This document shows, one piece after another, positions 1 through 5,654 of a stretch of 5,654 nt of DNA. Within the stretch, counting starts at the first letter, position 1. Each line of letters begins with the position of its first letter. The notes beneath the pieces are model-generated. The model was not told the DNA's origin. It searched no databases and saw only the letters and a list, made by a program, of their open reading frames with translations. Location: NCBI GenBank assembly GCA_013815575.1, contig JACDFX010000151.1, forward strand, positions 1 through 5,654, read 5' to 3'. Source of the stretch: Rubrobacter sp. GTDB taxonomy: Bacteria; Actinomycetota; Rubrobacteria; Rubrobacterales; Rubrobacteraceae. A program made the position numbers and the translations under genes.

Positions 1-672
1 CAGTACACCGTAGAGGCCGGCCAGGCCTCTACAGGCTCCATCGTCGCCTGGTTCAAGAACCAGTTCGCGGGGGACGCGGCGGCGGAGGCCAGGAAACGGG
101 GCGTAGACACCTACGACGTCCTGACCGAGTGGGCCCGCGAGGTGCCCATCGGCTCGGACGGCCTGATCGTGCTCGACTACTTCCAGGGGAACCGCTCGCC
201 CTACACCGACCCCCTGGCGCGCGGCATGATGTGGGGCCTGACCCTGAGCCACACCCCGGGGCACGTCTTCCGGGCCATCATCGAGGGCATCTGCTACGGC
301 ACCGAGAACATCCTGCGCACCATGCGCAGTCAGGACTTCGAGCCGAGGCTGAACGTCGTCTCCGGCGGCCCGGCCAAGAGCGACCTGTGGATGCAGATGC
401 ACGCGGACGTCTCCAACGTGCCGATAGCGTTTACGAAAGTGAGCGAGGGCCCCGTACTGGGCTCGGCGATGCTGGCGGCCGTGGGCGCCGGCATCTACCC
501 GGACATCCAGACCGCCGCCGAGAACATGGTCCACACCGCCGACACCATCGAGCCGGACGGGGAACGCCACGAGGAGTACAAGTTCTACGTGGACAGGTAC
601 ATGGAGGCCTACCCGCAGATGAAGGAGCTTATGCACAAGACGCAGCGGCACGTGGCGGGCGGCGGCCGTTGA
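1..672 (+). CDS. FGGY-family carbohydrate kinase, ribulokinase-like, C-terminal part (kinase 1; 5' end outside window)
   Basis: This is the last 223 codons of a sugar or polyol kinase, open in frame 1 from the first base and ending in TGA. Such enzymes transfer the ATP gamma-phosphate to a hydroxyl of a ketose or polyol in the cytoplasm. The visible part is the C-terminal FGGY domain. It begins with a ribulokinase-type segment (VEAGQASTGSIVAWF, visible residues 4-18). The full FGGY signature 2 spans visible residues 75-95 (bases 223-285; GMMWGL, then H-V-F-R-A-I-I-E). The adenosine-binding motif GGPAKSDLWMQ follows near bases 364-396. The N-terminal domain and catalytic Asp are upstream. Ungapped alignment to the complete paralogue at 2376-3953 (offset 3260 bp) predicts about 295 missing codons, starting about 885 bp before the window. 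The dehydrogenase gene follows after 44 bp, so co-transcription is likely. Family assignment is firm; ribulose, another ketopentose or a pentitol are possible substrates, and none can be chosen from sequence. Confidence 0.93.
   Translation, partial: QYTVEAGQASTGSIVAWFKNQFAGDAAAEARKRGVDTYDVLTEWAREVPIGSDGLIVLDYFQGNRSPYTDPLARGMMWGLTLSHTPGHVFRAIIEGICYGTENILRTMRSQDFEPRLNVVSGGPAKSDLWMQMHADVSNVPIAFTKVSEGPVLGSAMLAAVGAGIYPDIQTAAENMVHTADTIEPDGERHEEYKFYVDRYMEAYPQMKELMHKTQRHVAGGGR
374..413 (+). repeat. 40-bp exact repeat inside kinase 1 (copy at 3634-3673 in kinase 2)
   Basis: This stretch, encoding the adenosine-binding segment around KSDLWMQMHADVS, is identical base for base to 3634-3673. The two copies are in direct orientation, 3260 bp apart. 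A second block, 494-534 against 3754-3794, matches at 40 of 41 bases. They are parts of the two paralogous kinase genes, not an independent repeat element. Confidence 0.9.
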
Positions 673-716
673 CCGCGACGCCGGGGAGCCGCGGGAACAC
701 GGGCTGGAGGTAGCGG

Positions 717-2111
717 ATGAACGACGAGCGGATCAAGGCCGCACTACGGGAGGCGACCGACACCGAGAACGTCACGATCGGGTCCGGAGTGCTGGCCTCC
801 ATCGACGACCTGTTCGGGGAGAGCTTCGGTGATCGACCGGCGGTCATCGTCGCGGACGAGAACACGTTCGCGGTCGCGGGCGAGGAGGTGCAGCGGCATC
901 TGGAGGAGGCCGGACGCGAGCTCGTCGAGCCGTACGTGTTCCCTGGAGAACCGACCCTGTACGCCGAGTACGCGAACATCGAGAAGCTCGTGGAGGCGCT
1001 CCGGGGGCACGAGGCCATCCCGGTGGCCGTCGGCTCCGGGACCCTCAACGACATCGTCAAACGTGCCTCCCACGAGCGCGGCAGGCCCTACCTGTGCGTC
1101 GGGACCGCCGCGTCGATGGACGGGTACACGGCCTTCGGCGCGTCGATAGAGAAGGACGGCCTAAAGCAGACGCTGGCCTGTTCCGCGCCGAAGGCGTTCC
1201 TGGCGGACCTCGACGTTTTGGCGAACGCCCCGCCCGACATGACGGCTTCCGGTTACGCGGACATCCTGGGCAAGGTGACGTCCGGGGCCGACTGGTTGGT
1301 CGCCGACGCGCTGGGGGTCGAGGAGATAGACCCGAGCGGCTGGTCGTTGGTGCAAGACCACCTTCGCGAGTGGACCGGAGAACCAGCCGAATTGCGCGAG
1401 GGGGATCAGGAGGCGACGGGTAACCTCATCGAGGGCTTGGTGATGTCCGGCCTGGGGATGCAGTCCTACCAGTCTTCCCGGACGGCCTCGGGCGCCGAGC
1501 ACCAGTTCAGCCACCTCTGGGAGATGGAGGGCTTGGGACACGGCGAAGGCCACGAAGGGCCTCCACTCTCGCACGGCTTCAAAGTCGGGGTGGGTTCGGT
1601 CGCCATCGCCGCCCTCTACGAACGGATACTCGAGCGCGACCTGGGTAACCTGGACATCGACGCGATCAGCGGTGCCTGGCCCGGCCGGGACGAGGTGGAG
1701 CGCTCCGTTCGGGAGGCACACACGATTCCGGATCTAAAGCGGGGCGCCGTCGAACAGAGCCTCGCCAAATACGTCGACGCCGAAGAGCTGGCGGAACGAC
1801 TCGAGCTGCTCCGGAAAGTCTGGCCGGATCTACGCGGTCGTTTGAGGGACCAACTGATGCCGGCGGCGCGGATAAGGGAGATGCTGCGGGCGGCCGGGTG
1901 CCCCACGAGGCCAGACGAGATCGGGCTTGGCTGGGAAGAGTTCGAGGCGACGTACTCCAGGGCGCGCACGATCCGCAAACGCTACACCGTCCTCGACCTC
2001 GCCGCCGAATCCGGCGTCTTCGAGGAGTGCATAGAGGAGCTGTTCGCGCCCGATGGGTTCTGGGGTCGCGAGGCGGCCTCGCAGGCGCAGACGGGTGACC
2101 CCACCCGATGA
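717..2111 (+). CDS. AraM / sn-glycerol-1-phosphate dehydrogenase-family NAD(P)- and metal-dependent dehydrogenase
   Basis: This 464-residue protein belongs to the iron-alcohol-dehydrogenase / dehydroquinate-synthase fold. Characterised relatives (archaeal G1PDH, Bacillus AraM) interconvert dihydroxyacetone phosphate and sn-glycerol-1-phosphate with NAD(P)H and a divalent metal. The dinucleotide-binding glycine motif is GSGTLNDIVK (106-115), followed by GTAASMDGYTAFGASI (129-144). Likely metal ligands are Asp182 (in GYAD), His266 (in SGAEHQFSH, 258-266) and His286 (in LSHGFKVG). The all-helical C-terminal half ends with an AraM-like segment (RIREMLRAAGCPTRPDEIG, then RTIRKRYTVLDLA). At 464 residues it is longer than Bacillus AraM (about 390) and archaeal G1PDH (about 350). 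The ATG at 717 has GGAGGT at 706-711, 5 nt upstream. The gene lies between two paralogous kinases. A catabolic role on a polyol or ketose phosphate is inferred from that setting. The alternative is true G1P synthesis as in Bacillus AraM. Family membership is secure; substrate is not. Confidence 0.9.
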   Translation: MNDERIKAALREATDTENVTIGSGVLASIDDLFGESFGDRPAVIVADENTFAVAGEEVQRHLEEAGRELVEPYVFPGEPTLYAEYANIEKLVEALRGHEAIPVAVGSGTLNDIVKRASHERGRPYLCVGTAASMDGYTAFGASIEKDGLKQTLACSAPKAFLADLDVLANAPPDMTASGYADILGKVTSGADWLVADALGVEEIDPSGWSLVQDHLREWTGEPAELREGDQEATGNLIEGLVMSGLGMQSYQSSRTASGAEHQFSHLWEMEGLGHGEGHEGPPLSHGFKVGVGSVAIAALYERILERDLGNLDIDAISGAWPGRDEVERSVREAHTIPDLKRGAVEQSLAKYVDAEELAERLELLRKVWPDLRGRLRDQLMPAARIREMLRAAGCPTRPDEIGLGWEEFEATYSRARTIRKRYTVLDLAAESGVFEECIEELFAPDGFWGREAASQAQTGDPTR

Positions 2112-2122
2112 TAGCGTGATCG

Positions 2123-2144
2123 CCAACGAGCTCGCGCTCGCTGG
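2123..2144 (+). terminator. Possible hairpin just after the dehydrogenase gene
   Basis: An imperfect inverted repeat lies 11 bp after the TGA stop. CCA-a-CGAG pairs with CTCG-c-TGG around a 6-nt loop, giving seven G:C/A:T pairs and one A/C mismatch. No T-rich tract follows, so it is not a classical intrinsic terminator. High-GC actinobacteria often have such U-less hairpins, which may attenuate transcription or protect the transcript's 3' end. In DNA this rich in G+C a stem of this size can also arise by chance. Confidence 0.28.
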
Positions 2145-2228
2145 AAGGGGCAGGCCCGGCAGGACAGGCGTCGCGGCGCCGGAGATCTCTACGGGGAGAA
2201 GGCAGGGGACCGGCCTCGTACCTCCCGA

Positions 2229-2244
2229 CCAGGGCTGCCCCTGG
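2229..2244. promoter_or_regulatory. Perfect 6-bp inverted repeat upstream of kinase 2 (possible operator or hairpin)
   Basis: CCAGGG (2229-2234) and CCCTGG (2239-2244) form a perfect inverted repeat with a 4-nt centre. It lies about 130 bp before the TTG start of the second kinase, inside a 264-bp spacer. A spacer of this size within an otherwise same-direction cluster suggests a separate promoter or control point, and the dyad could bind a dimeric repressor. I could not find a convincing -35/-10 pair nearby; TTGCGG at 2249-2254 is followed by no good -10 box. No second copy of the dyad was seen upstream of the transporter, so this is a weak call. Confidence 0.22.
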
Positions 2245-2363
2245 AGGATTGCGGCCAATCGGGCGTCCGGTGTCATGCTGCGCAAACCGAGCGACGGGCG
2301 CAAGTCGTGTGGAAGGCGTGCTCTCCCCGCCGCGCGAGGTCTGCGGGCGGAGCACGCGCGAAG

Positions 2364-2369
2364 AGGAGG
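2364..2369 (+). promoter_or_regulatory. Strong Shine-Dalgarno site fixing the TTG start of kinase 2
   Basis: A perfect AGGAGG lies six bases upstream of TTG at 2376. The frame is open further upstream to an ATG at 2307, but that extension encodes only an arginine- and alanine-rich stretch unlike the start of any FGGY kinase. Starting at TTG puts the conserved GIDYGTES loop at residues 9-16, the usual distance from the N-terminus. This site therefore decides the start. Confidence 0.8.
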
Positions 2370-2375
2370 AGAGCT

Positions 2376-3953
2376 TTGAGCGAGGGGCCATACGTACTTG
2401 GCATAGACTACGGGACGGAGAGCGTGAGGGTCGGGATCTTCGACCTGGAGGGCACCCCCGTGGTCTTCGCCGCAGAAGCCTATTCCCTCAAGCACCCGCA
2501 CTCCGGGTGGGCCGAGCAGGACCCCGACGAGTGGTGGAGCTGCCTGGTCAAGGCGACCCGTCGGGCGCTCGACGAGGGGAACGTCGCTTCGGAGGAGATC
2601 GCCGGCCTCTCCGTGGACGCCACGACCTGCACCGTCGTTGCCCTCGACCGGCAAGAAAGGATATTGAGACCGGCAATCATGTGGATGGACGTGAGGGCGG
2701 TGGATCAGGCGGTCCGGGTCCAAGAGACCGAAGACCCCGCGCTTAAGTACAACGGATTCGCCAGGGTTTCCGCCGAGTGGATGCCCAGCAAGGCCCTCTG
2801 GCTCAAGGAGAGAGAGCCCGACACCTACGAGAATGCCGAACACATCTGCGAGTGCCTGGACTGGGTCACGTACCGCCTGACCGGCGAGTGGACCGCTAGC
2901 ATAAACACCGCGAGCTTCCGCTGGTACTACGATCGGAACGAGGGCGGGTTTCCGGAGAGCCTCTACGTCGCACTCGGCCTAGACGACCTGCTCGACAAGT
3001 TCCCCCCGCGGGTGCTCGACATGGGCACCGTTGCCGGCGAGTTGCGGAAGGAGGCGGCCGAAGAGCTTGGCCTACCGGCGGGCGTTCCGGTGGCGGAGGG
3101 AGGGGGGGACGCGTTCGTCGCCCTCGTGGGACTCAACGTCCTGGAGCCGCGCAAGATGGCGCTCATCACGGGCTCATCGCACGTGGTGGTCGGCCAGGCC
3201 GCGGAACCCAAGTACGGGGCCGGGCTCTTCGGCGCCTACACCGACGGCATCGTGCCAGGCCAGTACTCCGTCGAGGGCGGCCAGGCCTCCACGGGTTCCG
3301 TGGTCAAGTGGTTCAAAGACAACTTCGCAAAGAGGGCCGGCGCGGAGGCCGAGCGTCGCGGGGTGGACGCCTACGAGGTACTGGGCGAGATGGCGGCGGA
3401 GGTGCCGCCGGGCTCCGAGGGCCTGATGGTGCTGGATTACTGGCAGGGCAACCGGACGCCCCACACGGACCCGGAGGCGCGCGGGATGATGTGGGGGCTC
3501 TCCCTCAGGCACCAGGAGGGGCACGTCTTCCGGGCGATCCTCGAAGGCATCTGCTACGGCACCGAGCACATCTTGCGGACCATGCGCGAGAACGGCTTCG
3601 AGCCAGAGGAGGGCGTGGTGTGCGGCGGCCCGACCAAGAGCGACCTGTGGATGCAGATGCACGCGGACGTCTCGAACCTGCCGATCTCCTTTACCCGGGT
3701 GCCCGAGGCGCCGACGCTGGGCTCGGCGATACTTGGTGCCGTGGGGGCCGGGCTCTACCCGGACATCCAGACGGCCGCCGAGAACATGGTCCACGTCGAG
3801 AGCCAGATCGAACCGGACCCCGCCATGCACGAGGCGTACAAGTTCTACGTCGACAAGTACATCGAATCCTATCCCCGGATGAAAGAGCTCATGCACGAAG
3901 TCTCCCACCACGAGGCGAGCCAGGACAGGGACCAGCCCCCGGCCCATGGCTGA
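2376..3953 (+). CDS. FGGY-family carbohydrate kinase, ribulokinase-like, complete (kinase 2)
   Basis: A complete 525-residue cytoplasmic sugar or polyol kinase translated from TTG. The N-terminal domain has the phosphate-binding loop GIDYGTES (9-16), SVDATTCTVV (79-88), and the substrate-site WMDVR (103-107). A signature-1-like segment, WMPSKALWLK, spans 135-144. Asp245 in EGGGDAF is the likely catalytic base. The C-terminal domain has ITGSSH (264-269) and GQASTGSVVKWF (302-313), both closer to L-ribulokinase AraB than to xylulokinase or glycerol kinase. A full match to FGGY signature 2 lies at 370-390, followed by the adenosine motif GGPTKSDLWMQ. All expected key residues are present. E. coli AraB is known to accept all four 2-ketopentoses plus ribitol and L-arabitol, so ketose and polyol substrates are both plausible. 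It is about 71% identical to kinase 1 over 217 compared residues. A polyol permease gene follows after 216 bp. Family is secure; substrate is unknown. Confidence 0.94.
   Translation: MSEGPYVLGIDYGTESVRVGIFDLEGTPVVFAAEAYSLKHPHSGWAEQDPDEWWSCLVKATRRALDEGNVASEEIAGLSVDATTCTVVALDRQERILRPAIMWMDVRAVDQAVRVQETEDPALKYNGFARVSAEWMPSKALWLKEREPDTYENAEHICECLDWVTYRLTGEWTASINTASFRWYYDRNEGGFPESLYVALGLDDLLDKFPPRVLDMGTVAGELRKEAAEELGLPAGVPVAEGGGDAFVALVGLNVLEPRKMALITGSSHVVVGQAAEPKYGAGLFGAYTDGIVPGQYSVEGGQASTGSVVKWFKDNFAKRAGAEAERRGVDAYEVLGEMAAEVPPGSEGLMVLDYWQGNRTPHTDPEARGMMWGLSLRHQEGHVFRAILEGICYGTEHILRTMRENGFEPEEGVVCGGPTKSDLWMQMHADVSNLPISFTRVPEAPTLGSAILGAVGAGLYPDIQTAAENMVHVESQIEPDPAMHEAYKFYVDKYIESYPRMKELMHEVSHHEASQDRDQPPAHG
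3634..3673 (+). repeat. 40-bp exact repeat inside kinase 2 (copy at 374-413 in kinase 1)
   Basis: Second copy of the exact repeat in the kinase genes, in the same orientation. The identity breaks at both ends (G/A just before it, C/G just after it), and coding differences resume further along. Confidence 0.9.
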
Positions 3954-4053
3954 ACGCCCCAGACCCTCGTCCGGGCAAGACCTACGCCCATGGCAAGAGG
4001 AGCCCTATCTGGCGCACGCAGAGCCCGACGAATCTACAGGTACCGCGAAGTCG

Positions 4054-4070
4054 CCCCCGGCTGATGGGGG
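4054..4070 (+). promoter_or_regulatory. C5/G5 inverted repeat between kinase 2 and the transporter gene
   Basis: CCCCC (4054-4058) can pair with GGGGG (4066-4070) across a 7-nt loop, in the 216-bp spacer between kinase 2 and the transporter gene. There is no U tract, so it is not a standard intrinsic terminator. It could act as a transcript-processing or attenuation hairpin, or be a by-product of high G+C. I see no convincing promoter, small gene or RNA gene in the rest of 3954-4169. Confidence 0.22.
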
Positions 4071-4169
4071 AGGCCGCTGACCCACACGTGCAGAAGGAAC
4101 GAGACGCGATCGGTTCGAGGCGTGCGACACGGACGCCGAGCGAGAACTCAGCCAGAGGGAGGATAGGCC

Positions 4170-5516
4170 ATGAGTAGCCAGCAAGCGCAACCCGAGTACG
4201 GGGCCTTCGGACGCCGGGTCGAGAAGATGGGCATGCCGAGGCCGCTTTTCTGGGGCTTCGTGGCCGTCTTTATCTTTATGATCGGCGACGGCGTGGAGAT
4301 AAGCCGACTCCCGGGCTACCTGACCTCCGAAGGAGGGCTCAACGGCGGTCAGGCGTCGCTGATAACCGGCACCGTCTACGGCCTCGGCGTCATCGTGGCC
4401 TCGTGGTTCTCCGGCACGCTCTCTGCTATCTGGGGTCCCCAAAGGGTCATGCAACTCGGCGCGGCGATCTGGGTGGTATTCGAGATCATCTTCCTCCTCT
4501 TCGCCATCGACTCCGGGAGCCTCTTCTTGGTCGGCCTGATCTACGGGATACGCGGCCTCGCCTACCCGCTCTTCGCCTTCGGGTTCTTGGTATGGGCACA
4601 GACGGTCACCCCGGTGCACATGAGGGGCTCGGCCGCCGGATGGTTCTGGTTCGCCTTCACCGGCGGCCTCCCGACTCTAGGCGCCGTCGTGGCCGCCGCC
4701 TCGGTGCCCCTAATAGGCGTGTACAACACCTTCTGGCTCTCGCTCGTGATAGTCGCCATCGGTGGCGTCATAGGCTCGTTCTTCGTGCGCGAGGCGCAGG
4801 GCCTGCAGCCGATCGCCGACGAGCACGTCGAGAACCCAAGGAGCTACAAGCGGCTTCTCGAGGGCATCGACATCCTCTGGCGCGATCCCAGGACCGTCTT
4901 GGGCCTCGTGGTCCGCATCGTGAACACCTCACCGCAGTACGGGTTCTTCTTCTTCATGCCTTTCGTCTTCGTGGCGGCCACCGCGGAGGCCCCTTACGAC
5001 GGCTTCATGAGCGCGGGGCAGTACTCTGTGCTCGTCTCCCTGGTCTACGGCGCGAACATCGGCGCCAACCTGTTCTTCGGGATAGTCGGCGACTACTTCG
5101 GCTGGCGGCGCACCGTTACCTTCTTCGGCTGCGTGGGTTGCGCGATAGCCACGCCGCTCTGGTTTTTCGGATCGCTGCTCACGGAGAGCTACGCCGTCAC
5201 GGTAGTGCTCGGAATGCTCTACGGCGTCCTGCTTGCCGGCTTCGTGCCGCTCTCGGCCCTCATGCCCTCCATGGTCGAACGCCACGACAAGGGCGCGGCG
5301 CTTGCGATCCTCAACACCGGCGCCGGCGGCGCCGCGTTTATCGGCCTGGCCATACCTACGGCCCTCGCCCCCTTCATAGGCTACGGGGGCGTCGTGATCA
5401 CGTACTCCGCCCTGTACTTGGTGAGCGCCGTGCTGACCTCGTTCATCGTCTCCCCGGCAGACCCCGGAGAGGAAGGCTACTCTGCGGAGGACGCGGAACC
5501 GTCCTTCGGACACTGA
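4170..5516 (+). CDS. MFS transporter of the polyol permease type (RbtT/DalT-like)
   Basis: A 448-residue inner-membrane transporter, probably a proton symporter importing a polyol. Twelve hydrophobic segments are visible at about 25-45, 62-82, 92-112, 117-140, 155-178, 187-206, 244-270, 286-306, 315-335, 341-365, 375-400 and 404-427. A cytoplasmic loop (about 207-243) separates the two halves. Several segments recall Klebsiella RbtT/DalT from memory: FMIGDG (36-41), YGIRGLAYPLF (125-135), AAGWFW (155-160), VRIVNT (248-253), FFGCVG (318-323) and GFVPLSALMPSM (357-368). The second-half MFS motif A is canonical (GIVGDYFGWRR, 304-314). In the first half (GTLSAIWGPQRV, 82-93) the usual acidic residue is missing. 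The ATG at 4170 has GGAGG at 4158-4162, 7 nt upstream. The neighbouring kinases and dehydrogenase support polyol uptake. Ribitol, arabinitol, xylitol or a tetritol are candidates; the exact one is not deducible. Confidence 0.92.
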   Translation: MSSQQAQPEYGAFGRRVEKMGMPRPLFWGFVAVFIFMIGDGVEISRLPGYLTSEGGLNGGQASLITGTVYGLGVIVASWFSGTLSAIWGPQRVMQLGAAIWVVFEIIFLLFAIDSGSLFLVGLIYGIRGLAYPLFAFGFLVWAQTVTPVHMRGSAAGWFWFAFTGGLPTLGAVVAAASVPLIGVYNTFWLSLVIVAIGGVIGSFFVREAQGLQPIADEHVENPRSYKRLLEGIDILWRDPRTVLGLVVRIVNTSPQYGFFFFMPFVFVAATAEAPYDGFMSAGQYSVLVSLVYGANIGANLFFGIVGDYFGWRRTVTFFGCVGCAIATPLWFFGSLLTESYAVTVVLGMLYGVLLAGFVPLSALMPSMVERHDKGAALAILNTGAGGAAFIGLAIPTALAPFIGYGGVVITYSALYLVSAVLTSFIVSPADPGEEGYSAEDAEPSFGH

Positions 5517-5526
5517 GCGTCCTCGA

Positions 5527-5545
5527 GACGCCTCCACGAGGCATC
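5527..5545 (+). terminator. Possible hairpin after the transporter gene
   Basis: Ten bases after the transporter's stop, GCCTC (5530-5534) pairs with GAGGC (5538-5542) around a 3-nt loop. Two further pairs extend the stem beyond a C/A mismatch. A longer-range match, GCCCCC (5547-5552) with GGGGGC (5581-5586), follows. Neither has a T-rich tail. The position right after the last gene fits transcript termination, but the stems are short. The rest of 5517-5654 shows no gene. Confidence 0.3.
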
Positions 5546-5654
5546 GGCCCCCAAGGACGCCTCGGCGCGACCTGCTGGCCGGGGGCGACGACCGGGTCGG
5601 GGGGTGGAACTGATGAGCATTACGCTTCCCGTTCGGGGCCTGAGACAATAGACG

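Noticed and set aside
2307..2375. Upstream ATG extension of kinase 2 (23 extra residues)
   Set aside because: The extension is Arg/Ala-rich and unlike FGGY kinase N-termini. The perfect AGGAGG before TTG at 2376 is the better initiation signal.
1830..2843. Long minus-strand open frame (337 codons) spanning the dehydrogenase end, the spacer and the kinase 2 start
   Set aside because: It is antisense to two well-supported genes. Its translation has no recognisable family motif and a low-complexity Pro/Arg/Gly composition, as expected for the shadow of high-GC coding DNA.
3942..3994. Direct repeat GCCCATGGC at 3942-3950 and 3986-3994 around the end of kinase 2
   Set aside because: A 9-bp repeat is within chance expectation in high-GC DNA, and nothing else marks it as an attachment or insertion target site.
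4929..5648. Minus-strand open frame (239 codons) covering the 3' end of the transporter gene and the downstream end
   Set aside because: It is antisense to membrane-segment codons, and its Arg/Gly/Glu-rich translation is typical of a shadow frame. No recognisable domain was seen.
5604..5651. Short frame from GTG at 5604 or ATG at 5613 to TAG at 5649, behind a G-rich stretch, considered as the start of a next gene or a leader peptide
   Set aside because: It codes for only 12 to 15 residues, has no recognisable pattern, and the window ends before anything downstream can be judged.
1..5654. Search for CRISPR arrays, tRNA/rRNA genes, insertion sequences and phage or defence genes
   Set aside because: No regularly spaced repeats, RNA gene signatures, transposase-like frames or terminal inverted repeats were seen. 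The window is accounted for by four metabolic and transport genes.

Overview
The window comes from a high-GC bacterium. All four genes lie on the plus strand. G/C dominates at third codon positions, yet ATA (Ile) and AGG (Arg) codons are fairly frequent, most visibly in the transporter gene. That mix suggests a deep-branching actinobacterium such as Rubrobacter rather than Streptomyces. This placement is an impression from codon style and protein flavour, not a demonstrated assignment.

Layout: (1) 1-672 is the 3' part of an FGGY carbohydrate kinase whose 5' end lies upstream of the window. (2) 717-2111 is a dehydrogenase of the AraM / sn-glycerol-1-phosphate dehydrogenase family. (3) 2112-2375 is a 264-bp spacer with two inverted repeats. 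(4) 2376-3953 is a second, complete FGGY kinase, starting at a TTG codon and about 71% identical (hand count) to the first. (5) 3954-4169 is a 216-bp spacer with one C/G-rich inverted repeat. (6) 4170-5516 is a 12-helix MFS transporter resembling the ribitol/D-arabinitol permeases RbtT and DalT. (7) 5517-5654 has no convincing gene and one or two weak hairpins.

Together the genes look like a carbon-catabolic cassette for a polyol or a related sugar. The transporter would bring in the substrate. One or both ribulokinase-like kinases would phosphorylate the polyol or the ketose made from it. The metal-dependent AraM-family enzyme would interconvert a secondary alcohol and a ketone, probably on a phosphorylated intermediate. 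The unusual point is the arrangement: an AraM/G1PDH homologue sits between two paralogous kinases and next to a polyol permease, with no SDR/MDR polyol dehydrogenase, GlpD-like oxidase, isomerase, epimerase or regulator visible here. The substrate cannot be read from the sequence.
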